Source: Cyclobacterium roseum
GTDB taxonomy: Bacteria; Bacteroidota; Bacteroidia; Cytophagales; Cyclobacteriaceae
Length of the DNA: 64,000 nt
NCBI RefSeq assembly: GCF_010119225.1
Contig: NZ_WNKF01000004.1
Location: forward strand, 248,001 to 312,000
Direction: 5' to 3'
A program made the translations under genes and the position numbers. The notes beneath the pieces were generated by a model, which did no database searches, was not told the DNA's origin, and saw nothing but the letters and a program-made list of their open reading frames with translations. Below are positions 1 to 9,099 of the stretch, one piece after another; the first letter of the stretch is position 1, and every line of letters begins with the position of its first letter.

Positions 1-193
1 GGCGAATGAATTCCCTTGCTTCAAAATTTTTGGTATCGTTGCCCTTTTTGAATTGATCGAGTTCTTCCAATACCGTGATCGGAATCACGACATCATGCTC
101 GGCAAAATTCATAATGGAGTAATGATCATACAAAATGACAGAAGTGTCTAAAACAAAAATCTTTCTGTCCTGTGTCGTTGCTTTCTTCACCAT
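1..193 (-). CDS. PhoH-family ATPase with N-terminal PIN domain (N-terminal fragment)
   Basis: Only the first 64 codons are inside the window; the gene continues past position 1. The start is the ATG at 191-193 on the minus strand. The visible peptide begins [19 protein letters not shown] and continues with a stretch ending [17 protein letters not shown]. The acidic DTS motif at the end of the first strand and the VLEELD segment are typical of the PIN domain that precedes the PhoH-type P-loop ATPase in YlaK-like proteins. These are presumed RNA-acting enzymes, with the PIN part as a Mg-dependent nuclease fold and the PhoH part as an ATPase or helicase-like motor. The ATPase half is not visible, so a stand-alone PIN protein cannot be excluded. 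The remaining 190 bases before aroE hold no convincing gene. Confidence 0.75.
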   Translation of the reverse strand, partial: MVKKATTQDRKIFVLDTSVILYDHYSIMNFAEHDVVIPITVLEELDQFKKGNDTKNFEAREFIR

Positions 194-384
194 AAAAACA
201 AAATTGGAGTGGAATGACGATTAATAATACTTATTTTAAACGACAAACGTCAATGAAATCACTTAAAAAAACGGTTAATCATGGAATGTATTTTTGCCAA
301 CAAGGATTAACCCACTAAGCGACTGGCATTTACGAATAACCGTGAATCCAGTCCCAGCGAATGAGTGATTGGCTTGCACCTGTT

Positions 385-1131
385 TCATTCTTTCGCATTC
401 CAGATTTCCCAGGCGGCTTCTGCCTGTAGGTGGAGCATTTCCATGCCGTTTTTGGTTTTTGCCCCCCTGCCAGCGGCTTCCTTCATCAGACTGGTTTCCG
501 CTGGGTTATAGACCAGGTCATAAACCCAATGGTTTTTACCGAGCTGTTTAAGGGGAATAGGGGGCCTTTCGCTGGTATTGGGGTAGGTGCCCAGTGGAGT
601 GGTATTGATGATCAGGGGATGATCCGCCAGGATGCCTGCCGCTAATTCCTTGTAAGATAAGATGGATTTGGAATCCGGATGCGAAGCCCTGGAAACTTTT
701 AGAAAAGCAATATTAAGGTCATTAAGGGCTTGTGCTACGGCGTTGGACGCACCACCGGTGCCAAGGACCAGGGCAGCAGGCCGTTCTTTCCCCAGCCAGT
801 TTTCCAGAGAGGTTCGGAAACCGATGTAATCGGTATTGAATCCTACCAATTCGTCGGGGCTAACTTTGATACAATTAACGGCTCCGATTGCCCGGCAGGC
901 TGGCTCCAGCCGGTCCAGGAAAGCGATGACTTGTTGCTTATAGGGAATGGTTACATTCAGGCCAATGAGATCTGGTACCTTAGCCAGCAAAGCAGGAAAG
1001 GCCTGAATAGTCGGTAGCTCATACAGCTCGTATTGACATCCCTTTAAGCCTTCTTTTTGAAATTTTTCGGAGAAATATTTTTTGGAGAAGGAATGCGTCA
1101 GTGGAAATCCGATGAGTCCGTATTTTTTCAT
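385..1131 (-). CDS. aroE: Shikimate dehydrogenase
   Basis: Cytosolic enzyme of the chorismate pathway that reduces 3-dehydroshikimate to shikimate with NADPH. The 248-residue product is a normal length. Family landmarks are present: GFPLTHSFS near residue 8 for shikimate binding, catalytic Lys65 in NVTIPYK, GAVN around residues 83-86, FNTD with Asp101, the dinucleotide loop LGTGGASNAV near 123-132, and GMEMLHLQA near the C-terminus. The start codon overlaps the stop of the upstream DUF368 gene by four bases (ATGA), which implies translational coupling. It is the last gene of the probable operon running from 6677 to 385. No oddities seen. Confidence 0.95.
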   Translation of the reverse strand: MKKYGLIGFPLTHSFSKKYFSEKFQKEGLKGCQYELYELPTIQAFPALLAKVPDLIGLNVTIPYKQQVIAFLDRLEPACRAIGAVNCIKVSPDELVGFNTDYIGFRTSLENWLGKERPAALVLGTGGASNAVAQALNDLNIAFLKVSRASHPDSKSILSYKELAAGILADHPLIINTTPLGTYPNTSERPPIPLKQLGKNHWVYDLVYNPAETSLMKEAAGRGAKTKNGMEMLHLQAEAAWEIWNAKE

Positions 1132-2063
1132 TCTCTGCTAAAATTATGTGCTAATCGTTCAAGTCCTACCACGAGCAGTACCCCAAATAGAAATGCAAAA
1201 ATAGCAAGGAGAAAACCGGGGTCTTCCCCTGTTTCTACCAGATAGACGTGGGGAAGGATATTTTCCGTTAGTAGCGGTTTTTGCATGCCAGAACTGGAAA
1301 TGCGGTAGCTTAACACTTTTTTCCAGGGCCAAATTTTATTGATGGAGCCAACCATAAATCCTGAAAGCAGGGATAAGGTAAGCGCATGGAAATTTTTCAG
1401 AAACCAGGAAATAACCCTGCTAAAGAGGAGTAATCCACTGACACAGCCCAGTGCAAATACCCCCAGGACCAGCAGGTTTTTGTCATTGACTGCCGTGAGG
1501 ATGTACTCATATTTGCCCAAGATGAGTAGCAGGAAGCTGCCGGAAATTCCCGGTAAAATCATGGCACAAATGGCGATGGCTCCCGAAATAAATGTAAACC
1601 AAAGCGTGTTCGGTGAGGTGATTAAGGGCAATTCGGTGATAAAATAGGCCAGGACTGCTCCCAGCGGAAACATCAGAATAGCTATGAGGTTCCACCGTTT
1701 GATTTCCCTCAGGATTACGATGGCACTGATCAGGATCAATCCGCAGAAAAAGGACCAAAGTGGAATGGGAAAATGATCAATAAAAAAGGTAATGATCTTG
1801 GAGAAGGCAAAAATACTGGTCATAATGCCCAGAAAAAGCACCAATAGAAATCCTCCGTTAACGTGTTTCCAAAATTCAGCTATTTTTAAACGGGTTACCA
1901 GATGTAGGGCCTGCAGATCAAAGGAATTAATGCTTTCCAATAATTCCTCATAAATCTTGGTAACCAAAGCGATGGATCCTCCCGACACACCGGGTACTAT
2001 ATCCGCACTTCCCATACCCATTCCCTTAAGGAACAAAATTACCCAGTCACTGATCCGCTTCAT
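1128..2063 (-). CDS. DUF368 membrane protein, probable polyprenyl-phosphate translocase
   Basis: A 311-residue polytopic inner-membrane protein. The N-terminus has the DUF368 signature GMGMGSADIVPGVSGGSIAL (about residues 14-33), and a second related segment, AMILPGISGSFLLLILG, lies near residues 165-181. These repeated PGxSG re-entrant motifs define the family. DUF368 proteins of the PopT group were reported to recycle undecaprenyl phosphate across the membrane, which serves peptidoglycan and surface-glycan synthesis. That function is transferred here by family, not seen directly. The gene sits 34 bases after comA and overlaps aroE by four bases, so it is co-transcribed with both. Its position downstream of rfbC and a YwqE-like phosphatase fits an envelope role. 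Confidence 0.85.
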   Translation of the reverse strand: MKRISDWVILFLKGMGMGSADIVPGVSGGSIALVTKIYEELLESINSFDLQALHLVTRLKIAEFWKHVNGGFLLVLFLGIMTSIFAFSKIITFFIDHFPIPLWSFFCGLILISAIVILREIKRWNLIAILMFPLGAVLAYFITELPLITSPNTLWFTFISGAIAICAMILPGISGSFLLLILGKYEYILTAVNDKNLLVLGVFALGCVSGLLLFSRVISWFLKNFHALTLSLLSGFMVGSINKIWPWKKVLSYRISSSGMQKPLLTENILPHVYLVETGEDPGFLLAIFAFLFGVLLVVGLERLAHNFSRE

Positions 2064-2097
2064 TGTGTGGCCTGTTTAGTAGTAGAACCAATAAAAA

Positions 2098-2859
2098 TCA
2101 GAGGTCCAAAAAGAAATCAAAAGTGTCTCCTCTCAAACCCAGCCTTAATGTTTCCAAGGGAATGATTTCGTTGGGAGCGATGTTTCCGAGATTTACATTT
2201 GATCCCAGAAGCTTAATGAACCATACCTGTTGTTCTTTTTGAGGTGCTTCCCAGATGATTTTTTCTTCGGGTATCTGGGTGAGGATTTCTTCTACCAGCC
2301 CCTGCCGTACTTCTCCGGAATCCCTGAAAAGGCCGACCGTTCCCCCTTCCCTGGATTCTCCGATTACCTTCCAGGCACCAGCATTCAGTTCTTTCTGCAT
2401 TTGGTCGATCCATTTGTAGGGAGGGATGATTTTGGCAGCATCTTTTGAACCTACCTCGGACAAAACGGTCACCTTTTTAGCCATCGTTTCGATGTACCTG
2501 CATTTTTTGTTATGGTCCAGGGTGATGGATCCGTCAGACACCTCTGCGAACTCAAGTTGGTATTCCTCTAAAAGTCGGACATAATCGTCAAATTGATCGC
2601 GGATGACAAATGCTTCAAAAAGCGTTCCTCCGAAATAAACCGGAATACCTGCCGCCCGATAAATGTCTATTTTTTCCCGTAAATTTTTAGTAACAAAAGA
2701 AGTCGCCCATCCTAGTTTGACAATATCTACGTAATCTCCACTGACTTCAATAAAATCTTCCACTTCCCGAAGGCTAAGCCCCTTATCCATGGCCATGGTA
2801 AATCCTGAATTTCTAGGTTTGTCAGTCCGGGACGGAATGCTCTTAAGATCGTAATTCAT
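2098..2859 (-). CDS. comA: Phosphosulfolactate synthase family protein
   Basis: A 253-residue TIM-barrel enzyme of the ComA family, which adds sulfite to phosphoenolpyruvate to give (R)-phosphosulfolactate. The start is followed by RTDKPRNSGFTMAMDKGLS, a family hallmark. VDIVKLGWATSFV, the IPVYFGGTLFEAF strand and EVSDGSITL follow in the expected order, and the length is normal. In archaea this is the first step to coenzyme M; in Bacillus the product becomes sulfolactate. In Bacteroidota the end product is less clear; a sulfonate metabolite or a sulfonolipid precursor are options, both inference. No comB or comC is visible nearby. The gene lies between the TPR gene (37-base gap) and the DUF368 gene (34-base gap), suggesting a shared transcript. 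Confidence 0.88.
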   Translation of the reverse strand: MNYDLKSIPSRTDKPRNSGFTMAMDKGLSLREVEDFIEVSGDYVDIVKLGWATSFVTKNLREKIDIYRAAGIPVYFGGTLFEAFVIRDQFDDYVRLLEEYQLEFAEVSDGSITLDHNKKCRYIETMAKKVTVLSEVGSKDAAKIIPPYKWIDQMQKELNAGAWKVIGESREGGTVGLFRDSGEVRQGLVEEILTQIPEEKIIWEAPQKEQQVWFIKLLGSNVNLGNIAPNEIIPLETLRLGLRGDTFDFFLDL

Positions 2860-2896
2860 TCAATAAAATTTTGACAAAATTGAGACAAAAGAAACG

Positions 2897-4309
2897 TTAT
2901 CTTTTAAAATCCTCTCTGTACTGGTTGATAATTTTAAATATTGCTTTCTGTTTTTCCAACTCGGGCATCAGTTCGTAAAGCAATTCGTGTTTTTCGAAGT
3001 CCAAAGTTAATGCATTTTCCAAAATTGAAAAGGCTTCTTTGTATTTACCTGTTTTAATAAGGTAGACCACCAGTCTGTAATAGAGTTCGGCTTCCTCCGG
3101 TAACTCCTCCATTCCTTCTTTGATGACGTCCTCTGCTTCCTCAAAGCGGTTTTGGTCGAAATAGATGAGAGAAAGGTTTATATAAGTCTCAATAATACCG
3201 GGTTCCAGGTTAATGGCTTCTTCGTAGGCCTCTGAACTGGCCTGAAGGTTGCCCAATTCGTATTCAGCACCGGCAAGGCCGACCCAGTAATTGGCATTTT
3301 CTGACGTTAAATTCAACGCTTTTTTAAAATAATGAATCGCTTCAAAGAATTTCTTCTTTTTCATCATGCACATCCCGAGACCAAACCAGGCATCGTCGTA
3401 TTCCGGATCCAATTTGGCAGATTTTTTGAAATACTTGAAGGCCATATCGATCTGGTCCAGCTTTTCATAGGAAGCGGCCAAGTAACAACAGTTTTCGGCA
3501 TTGCTGCCTTCGCAGTTGATGGTGTTTTGATAGGCTTCCAGGGCTTTCTCGTACTGAAGGGTGTTCATCAGCGCATTTCCCAGGTTAAAATAAGCCGAAG
3601 CAAAGGAATCGTCAATGAGCAAGGCGTAATCATAGGCATCGATGGCTTCTGTGAATTTGCCCAGGCGATTGTAGACCACCCCCAGATTGTACCAGGCGTT
3701 GGCATTGTAGGGATCTTGATCGATAAATTCCTGGTAGAAGTTGAGGATTTCATCGAAGGAGCCCTCTTCTTCGGTCATCATGGCTAGTTGAAAGAGCGCA
3801 TCTTCATGATTGATCTTTAATTTCACCACCTCTTTAAAACAGTTGATGGCCTCCTCCATTTTTTTGTCGCTACGGTAGAAATTTCCGAGCAGGTAATATA
3901 CCTCAGCCTTGTCTTCGGCTAAAGGCAAAAATCCTTTTAGCAGCTGGATAGCGTCCTCGTATTGATCCAATAAGGACAAGGCATTGGCCATGGTCAATAT
4001 GATTTCCTCATTGTTTGGAGAGAGGTTGTTCAGGTTTTCCAGCAGTTCCAGGCTTTCTTCCAGCTCATCCATGAAAAGCAGGGATTGCGCCATCAAAAGT
4101 TTTATTTCCACCGAAAACGGGAATTTTTGCAAGGCCCATTCACTGGTTTTATAGGCCTTTTTGTATTTGAAATGATCATGGTAATACCTGATGATATCTT
4201 CCAATTCTTCTTCCCCAAAAAATAGGCCTCTATTGGATTTGAGAGAATTTTCAAATCGCTGTACCAATTCCTTCTCCTGATCCGAGTGATTGTCAAAATC
4301 TCCTGTCAT
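2897..4309 (-). CDS. Tetratricopeptide repeat protein
   Basis: A 470-residue protein that is almost entirely TPR. At least ten 34-residue repeats with the usual W/L-G/A-Y-F-A-P pattern can be followed, for example AWYNLGVVYNRLGKFTEAID and AYFNLGNALMNTLQYEKALE. There is no signal peptide or membrane segment, so it is predicted cytosolic and acts as a protein-protein scaffold. The composition is strongly acidic. It is upstream of comA by 37 bases and downstream of the epimerase gene by 69 bases. The specific partner cannot be told from sequence; co-transcription with comA, DUF368 and aroE suggests a housekeeping envelope or metabolic role rather than a stress regulon. Confidence 0.85.
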   Translation of the reverse strand: MTGDFDNHSDQEKELVQRFENSLKSNRGLFFGEEELEDIIRYYHDHFKYKKAYKTSEWALQKFPFSVEIKLLMAQSLLFMDELEESLELLENLNNLSPNNEEIILTMANALSLLDQYEDAIQLLKGFLPLAEDKAEVYYLLGNFYRSDKKMEEAINCFKEVVKLKINHEDALFQLAMMTEEEGSFDEILNFYQEFIDQDPYNANAWYNLGVVYNRLGKFTEAIDAYDYALLIDDSFASAYFNLGNALMNTLQYEKALEAYQNTINCEGSNAENCCYLAASYEKLDQIDMAFKYFKKSAKLDPEYDDAWFGLGMCMMKKKKFFEAIHYFKKALNLTSENANYWVGLAGAEYELGNLQASSEAYEEAINLEPGIIETYINLSLIYFDQNRFEEAEDVIKEGMEELPEEAELYYRLVVYLIKTGKYKEAFSILENALTLDFEKHELLYELMPELEKQKAIFKIINQYREDFKR

Positions 4310-4378
4310 AGGTTTGATATGAATTTTACGTTTAAGATACCAAATATTTTCATTTTAGGTTCTTTTACCGAAGCCTTT

Positions 4379-5347
4379 TTACTTTTCATTTGCCATCGCC
4401 CACTCAAAGGTGTCTTTCAATGGAGTAAAGGAGGTTCCGGTTGCTTCTTTTACTTTGCTGCTGTCATATCCTACTTTGGTCTGGGCAGCCCGAACGGTTT
4501 GTCGGCTGATGGGTAGCTTGTTTTTCGAGAACCAGTTGTGTAACCGGGACCAGCGGATCACCCAGCCCGCGATCCAATTGCTAAGGGGAATGCTTGGGGG
4601 CTTTATCCCGAAGACCAAGGCCATTTCATTGAAAAAATCCTTGTAAGGGAGGCTTTCTTTGCTAATGATATACCGTTGGTTCCATTCTCCCTTGTCGATC
4701 AATTGAAGCATGATCGCGACCGCATCCCGTATATCGATATAGTTGATATTACCCTGCGGGAAATAGCGGTTGCCATCCAACACATACCGGTAGATTTGGC
4801 TGCTGCTGCGTTCGTCCGTTATTTTTGCCAGCAAGACGGAGGGATTGAAAACCATCACCTGCAAACCTTCTTGAGCCCCCCGCCAGACCTCCAGTTCTGC
4901 CAGGTGCTTGGAGATGCCATAGGGGGTATTTAATTCGGAATTTATCCATTTTTGCTCTTCGGTAATGGATAGCTGATTCTCCTGTCTGCCCAATGCCGCC
5001 ACCGAACTGATAAAAACCAATTTGCCGGTGTTTAGGGAAAGCATGGCATTCACCAGACAAGCCGTTCCCTGGGCATTGGTTTTCAGTAATACTTCTTTTT
5101 TAGAATCATCGAATGAGACCAGTCCTGCGGAATGGATGACCAGATCCTGATCCCGACAAGCTTCGGTAAGCATTTCCACGTCGGTGATTTCTCCCTCATA
5201 CCACTGAATACTGTCTGCCATACTGCCCAGCAGACCTGTATTGCTTCCGGCTCTTTTAGTCCCGGAAATCAGTGCTTTGCCGGAAAGACTTTTAGCGAGG
5301 TAGCTTCCCAATAATCCGGTAATGCCGGTGATGAGTATCTTTTTCAC
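4379..5347 (-). CDS. NAD-dependent epimerase/dehydratase (extended SDR)
   Basis: A 322-residue extended short-chain dehydrogenase. The N-terminal Rossmann glycine motif is GITGLLGSYLA (residues 7-17), followed by VIHSAGLVSF and the catalytic YGISK (YxxxK) near residues 153-157 after FISSVAALG, which supplies the serine. These features place it with NAD(P)-dependent sugar-nucleotide epimerases and dihydroflavonol-reductase-like enzymes. The substrate cannot be assigned. It lies 23 bases downstream of the YwqE-like gene in the same direction as rfbC, so a nucleotide-sugar or surface-glycan role is a reasonable inference. Confidence 0.8.
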   Translation of the reverse strand: MKKILITGITGLLGSYLAKSLSGKALISGTKRAGSNTGLLGSMADSIQWYEGEITDVEMLTEACRDQDLVIHSAGLVSFDDSKKEVLLKTNAQGTACLVNAMLSLNTGKLVFISSVAALGRQENQLSITEEQKWINSELNTPYGISKHLAELEVWRGAQEGLQVMVFNPSVLLAKITDERSSSQIYRYVLDGNRYFPQGNINYIDIRDAVAIMLQLIDKGEWNQRYIISKESLPYKDFFNEMALVFGIKPPSIPLSNWIAGWVIRWSRLHNWFSKNKLPISRQTVRAAQTKVGYDSSKVKEATGTSFTPLKDTFEWAMANEK

Positions 5348-5370
5348 AAGGTTAGCATTATGGGCGGAGC

Positions 5371-6126
5371 TTACAAATTCTTATTCCAAAGGTCCAAATC
5401 TTTCAATTTGTTAAAATACTTTTCCTGTGGCAACCTTTCCAACGCATCCAGGTATTTTTCGTTGTGGCAATCTGTTCCGGCAAGCTTTACCAGGTCCCGA
5501 TCTATTAACTTCTCGGCAAATTTTTTAACGGCCTTGGAATAATACCCGGTAAGTGACAGCAGGTTTAACTGGAAAGGGATGTTTCGGTCTGCCAGACCTT
5601 CCAGCGTACTGCTTTCCTGGTGCAGGTAAATGTACCGCTCAGGATGTGCAAATACCGGTTGGTAACCAGACAGCTCCATCTGAAAAAAGGTTTCGAGGAG
5701 AATGTGGGGCTTACTCATAAACCCAGTCTCTACGAGTACCATCTTGTTTTCGCCAAAGCTAAGCAGCGGTTCATTTTTTTCTACTTTTTCAAAAAAAATC
5801 TCGTCCAGGTAATATTCTGCCGCCGTTTCCAGCTCTACAGAAATACCGGCTTCGCTGACAGCTCTCTTCAATTTCCTTAGTCCACTATCAATGGTTTCCG
5901 GCGTGTTTCTAAAAAACTCACTCATGATATGCGGGGTAATGATGAGTTTTTTTAATCCATAGGAAGCCAGCCGCTCTACCAGTATGACAGATTCCTCCAT
6001 CGATTGGGAACCATCGTCAATTCCTGGAATCAAGTGGCTGTGCATATCGGCCTGGAGCCAACTAAGATCCAGTGCCTGATTTTCGGATGATGTTCTTTGT
6101 TTGGTGAATAAATCGAATATAGACAT
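5371..6126 (-). CDS. YwqE/CpsB-type tyrosine-protein phosphatase (PHP family)
   Basis: A 251-residue PHP-fold metallophosphatase. The metal ligands are visible: DMHSHLIPGIDDGS (His29, His31, Asp37/38), the TPH motif at His66, AHPERY with His161 and GTDCH with Asp219 and His221. Members such as CpsB and YwqE dephosphorylate the tyrosine-rich tail of the BY-kinase that controls capsule or exopolysaccharide polymerisation; some are annotated histidinol phosphatase because of the fold. Its ATG overlaps the rfbC stop by one base (TAATG), implying translational coupling. No cognate kinase or Wza-like exporter is in the window, so the glycan machinery it serves must lie elsewhere. Confidence 0.85.
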   Translation of the reverse strand: MSIFDLFTKQRTSSENQALDLSWLQADMHSHLIPGIDDGSQSMEESVILVERLASYGLKKLIITPHIMSEFFRNTPETIDSGLRKLKRAVSEAGISVELETAAEYYLDEIFFEKVEKNEPLLSFGENKMVLVETGFMSKPHILLETFFQMELSGYQPVFAHPERYIYLHQESSTLEGLADRNIPFQLNLLSLTGYYSKAVKKFAEKLIDRDLVKLAGTDCHNEKYLDALERLPQEKYFNKLKDLDLWNKNL

Positions 6127-6677
6127 TAAAGTCCTCCTCTGCTTAATTCTTCGAATTTTTTCAGATCAGGCCAGGATTGGTCCTTTTCGGATAGGAGCGG
6201 ATTATCCACTCCCCAATCAATGCTTAACTGCTTATCATTCCAAATAATTCCCCCCTCACTTTCTTTGTGATAAACGCTGGAGCATTTATAGGTAAAAACC
6301 GCATCTTCTATCACGGCAAAACCATGAGCAAATCCGGTAGGGACATAGAGCATGTTCTGAAGCGCTTCGTCCAGAATCACCGAATGGTATTCACCAAAAG
6401 TGGCTGATCCTTTGCGAAGATCTACGCAGACATCCAGGACCTTTCCGCTGATGACCCGGACTAGCTTGGCCTGAGCATGCATTCCCGTCTGAAAGTGCAG
6501 GCCCCGCACGATTCCAGCTTGGGAGTAGGACTGATTGTCTTGCACCCAATGGGTGTTCATTCCGTGCTTTTTAAATAAGTCTTCCCGGTAACTTTCTAAA
6601 AAATAGCCTCTTGCATCTTCGAAAATTTTTGGGTAAATTTCAAAAACATCCTGGATTGCTGTCTTTTTGATTTCCAT
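6126..6677 (-). CDS. rfbC: dTDP-4-dehydrorhamnose 3,5-epimerase
   Basis: A 183-residue cupin enzyme of the dTDP-L-rhamnose pathway, also named RmlC. It converts dTDP-4-keto-6-deoxyglucose to the L-lyxo epimer. The catalytic base His61 is in RGLHFQ, the acid Tyr130 is in FTYKCSS, and the LRKGSATFG and VPTGFAHGF segments are in place, with normal length. The other rfb genes (A, B, D) are not adjacent, although the neighbouring extended SDR could act on a related nucleotide sugar. It is the first gene of the minus-strand run and faces hflX across a 222-base divergent intergenic region that must hold both promoters. Confidence 0.93.
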   Translation of the reverse strand: MEIKKTAIQDVFEIYPKIFEDARGYFLESYREDLFKKHGMNTHWVQDNQSYSQAGIVRGLHFQTGMHAQAKLVRVISGKVLDVCVDLRKGSATFGEYHSVILDEALQNMLYVPTGFAHGFAVIEDAVFTYKCSSVYHKESEGGIIWNDKQLSIDWGVDNPLLSEKDQSWPDLKKFEELSRGGL

Positions 6678-6899
6678 GCCTCTATTATTTGTTATTGACT
6701 AAAACGGTGCAATTTGGTAAATATGTATTGAAAATGCAGTACTTGTGGATGAATTTTGCCGCGGTTTCCGGATAAGGACCGAAAATGCATAATAAGAGCG
6801 GCCCGCCGTGCACAAATACACCCGATCATGAATCTATTGCTGCGAAACTACGTTATACCATATTCGAATCGTCGAATGGAAGTTTGAACAAACCTTTGC

Positions 6900-8165
6900 A
6901 TGAGTAAATACAGCAGAAAAATTGCCAAATTGGTAGATACTGCCCCAAAAGAGGAAACGGCAGTTTTGATTGCGCTAATCCACCAGCAGGAAACAGAGCA
7001 AGTGGTGCAGGAGCACCTGGATGAGTTGGCCTTCCTGACAGAGACGCTGGGAGCAAAATCCGTGCATCGGTTTACCCAGCGAATGGATAAACCGGATGCC
7101 AGAACCTTTGTGGGCTCCGGTAAATTGGAGGAAATCAAAACCTACATTGAGTACTTTTCCGTCGATATGGCCATTTTTGATGAGGACCTCAGTCCTTCGC
7201 AAGTAAAAATATTGGAGAACGAACTCAAAATTAAGGTATATGATCGTTCCATGTTGATTCTTGATATTTTTCTAAGCAGGGCGCAGACAGCGCAGGCAAA
7301 AACGCAGGTGGAACTGGCACGTTACCAGTACCTATTGCCTAGGTTGACCCGAATGTGGACGCACCTGGAAAGACAGCGTGGAGGAACGGCCACCCGGGGT
7401 GGTGCCGGAGAAAAGGAAATCGAAACGGATAAGCGAGACATCCGGCAAAAAATCGATTTGCTGAAAGAAAAGCTAAAGAAAATTGAGAAACAAGGGCATA
7501 CCCAGCGCAAAGGCCGAAAGGGCATTGTACGGGTAGCTTTGGTTGGGTATACCAATGTGGGAAAAAGTACGCTAATGAACCTGCTCACCAAAGCAAATAT
7601 CCTGGCCGAGAACAAGCTTTTCGCCACAGTGGACTCTACTGTGCGGAAGGTGGTGCTTGAAAACATCCCTTTTCTGATCTCCGACACGGTGGGATTTATC
7701 CGTAAGCTGCCAACCCACCTGATTGAGTCCTTTAAATCCACCCTGGCGGAGATTGAAGAGGCCGATTTACTTATACACGTGGTGGATCTCTCACATCCTA
7801 ATTTTGAGGATCAGATCACGGTGGTCAATCAGACCTTAAACGAAATGGGTGCGGGTGACAAGCCCGTAATCATGGTCTTTAATAAAATCGATGTGGCTCC
7901 CAAAATGCCTTCCGAGGAAGAGCTGATGCTGATGTCCGCACACGAAGTAGAAGAAGCTAATTTCATCGATTTCGAGAAGCTAGAGGAGAGCTATGCAAAG
8001 AAATCCTCGATCAGACCCGTCTTTATGGCAGCTGGGAATGGCACCAACATAGAAGGTTTTCGAAAAGTGGTGACGGCGGAAGTAAAGAAAATACATCAAA
8101 AGATTTACCCTCATTACCTGGAGGACGAAGTGTTGGACCTGTCTCAATACGGTGTGGAAGAATGA
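6900..8165 (+). CDS. hflX: GTPase HflX
   Basis: A 421-residue ribosome-associated GTPase that splits stalled 70S ribosomes under stress in model bacteria. The N-terminal HflX domain (about 20-200) includes VGSGKLEEIK and the linker with PRLTRMWTHLERQRGG and the glycine-rich RGGAGEKEIE. The GTPase domain follows: G1 GYTNVGKST at 216-224, G3 DTVGFIRKLP near 262, and G4 NKID. Length and order are standard. The ATG at 6900 is supported by the MSKYSRKIAKLVD start. The gene stands alone and is followed by a candidate intrinsic terminator at 8267-8306. Confidence 0.95.
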   Translation: MSKYSRKIAKLVDTAPKEETAVLIALIHQQETEQVVQEHLDELAFLTETLGAKSVHRFTQRMDKPDARTFVGSGKLEEIKTYIEYFSVDMAIFDEDLSPSQVKILENELKIKVYDRSMLILDIFLSRAQTAQAKTQVELARYQYLLPRLTRMWTHLERQRGGTATRGGAGEKEIETDKRDIRQKIDLLKEKLKKIEKQGHTQRKGRKGIVRVALVGYTNVGKSTLMNLLTKANILAENKLFATVDSTVRKVVLENIPFLISDTVGFIRKLPTHLIESFKSTLAEIEEADLLIHVVDLSHPNFEDQITVVNQTLNEMGAGDKPVIMVFNKIDVAPKMPSEEELMLMSAHEVEEANFIDFEKLEESYAKKSSIRPVFMAAGNGTNIEGFRKVVTAEVKKIHQKIYPHYLEDEVLDLSQYGVEE

Positions 8166-8266
8166 TGAGTTCATTCGTAATCGCTATTCTTTCAGACAAT
8201 GGCTATTTGATTATTTTTCCAGCATCTTTAGTAAAATGATACTCAAACCCCTGTAGTTAACCAACG

Positions 8267-8306
8267 CCCACCTCCTATCCAGAGCGGATAGGGTGGTGGG
8301 TTTATT
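8267..8306 (+). terminator. Candidate intrinsic terminator after hflX
   Basis: CCCACC..CCTATCC at 8267-8280 pairs with GGATAGG..TGGTGGG at 8286-8300 with one bulged base and a five-base loop, and TTTATTTA follows. It is about 100 bases after the hflX stop and just before the mtgA start, so it could also act as an attenuating leader hairpin for mtgA. Confidence 0.55.
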
Positions 8307-8324
8307 TATCGAAATGATTCATTT

Positions 8325-9008
8325 GTGAGAAAAACCTTTGTTTGGGCGGCCAGGATTTTCCTTGGGTTGTTTTTGTTGTCCATCCTGGCTGTAGTAGTGC
8401 TGGGCAGATTGCCGGTCCTTTTTACTCCCTTGATGGGGATTCGGGCTATGGAGCAGGTTCTGGATGAAGATAGGGACTTCCGCTTCCAAAAGGATTGGGT
8501 GCGCATAGAAGCCATTTCTCCTCATTTGTACCGTGCGGTTATCGCTGCCGAAGACCAGAAATTTCTGGATCATGGTGGTTTTGATTGGGATGCAATTGAA
8601 CGCGCTCTGGAGGAGAACAAGGAAGGAAAAAGGATTAGGGGCGGAAGCACCATTAGTAATCAAACTGCAAAAAACGTCTTTTTATGGCCCGGAAGAAACC
8701 TGCTTCGAAAAGGAATGGAGGCCTATTTTACGTTTCTGATGGAGTTTTTTTGGTCTAAGGAAAGGATCATGGAAGTGTACCTGAATGTCATTGAAATGGG
8801 AGACGGAATCTATGGAGCGGAAGCAGCCTCTCAGTTTTATTTTGGTAAAGCGGCAGCAGATCTTATCAGGCAGGAAGCAGCACTAATAGCGGCCGTGTTG
8901 CCTAATCCCTTGCGCTGGAGGCCCGATCAGCCTACTCCCTACCTCCGGCAACGACAAGCTTGGATTCTACGAAACATGCGGAATTTAGGGGAGCTTCCGC
9001 TGGAATGA
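8325..9008 (+). CDS. mtgA: Monofunctional biosynthetic peptidoglycan transglycosylase
   Basis: A 227-residue GT51 glycosyltransferase that polymerises lipid II into glycan strands at the periplasmic face. One N-terminal membrane anchor (residues 5-28) is followed by the GT51 domain: AVIAAEDQKFLDHGGFD with catalytic Glu76, RGGSTISNQTAKN near 106-118, and the YLNVIEMGDGIYGAEAAS segment. There is no transpeptidase domain, which distinguishes it from bifunctional PBPs. The start is a GTG at 8325, because the ATG at 8314 is out of frame and stops at once. It begins only 24 bases after the terminator-like hairpin, so its expression may be partly readthrough from hflX. Confidence 0.92.
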   Translation: MRKTFVWAARIFLGLFLLSILAVVVLGRLPVLFTPLMGIRAMEQVLDEDRDFRFQKDWVRIEAISPHLYRAVIAAEDQKFLDHGGFDWDAIERALEENKEGKRIRGGSTISNQTAKNVFLWPGRNLLRKGMEAYFTFLMEFFWSKERIMEVYLNVIEMGDGIYGAEAASQFYFGKAAADLIRQEAALIAAVLPNPLRWRPDQPTPYLRQRQAWILRNMRNLGELPLE

Positions 9009-9099
9009 GTGGATAGAATCTAACCCTTTTATTCGAATGTTTTTGGATTGTAGTTGGACGCTTTTCTGTCGGGAACAAAACGGGAAAAAAAGGGAAAGC

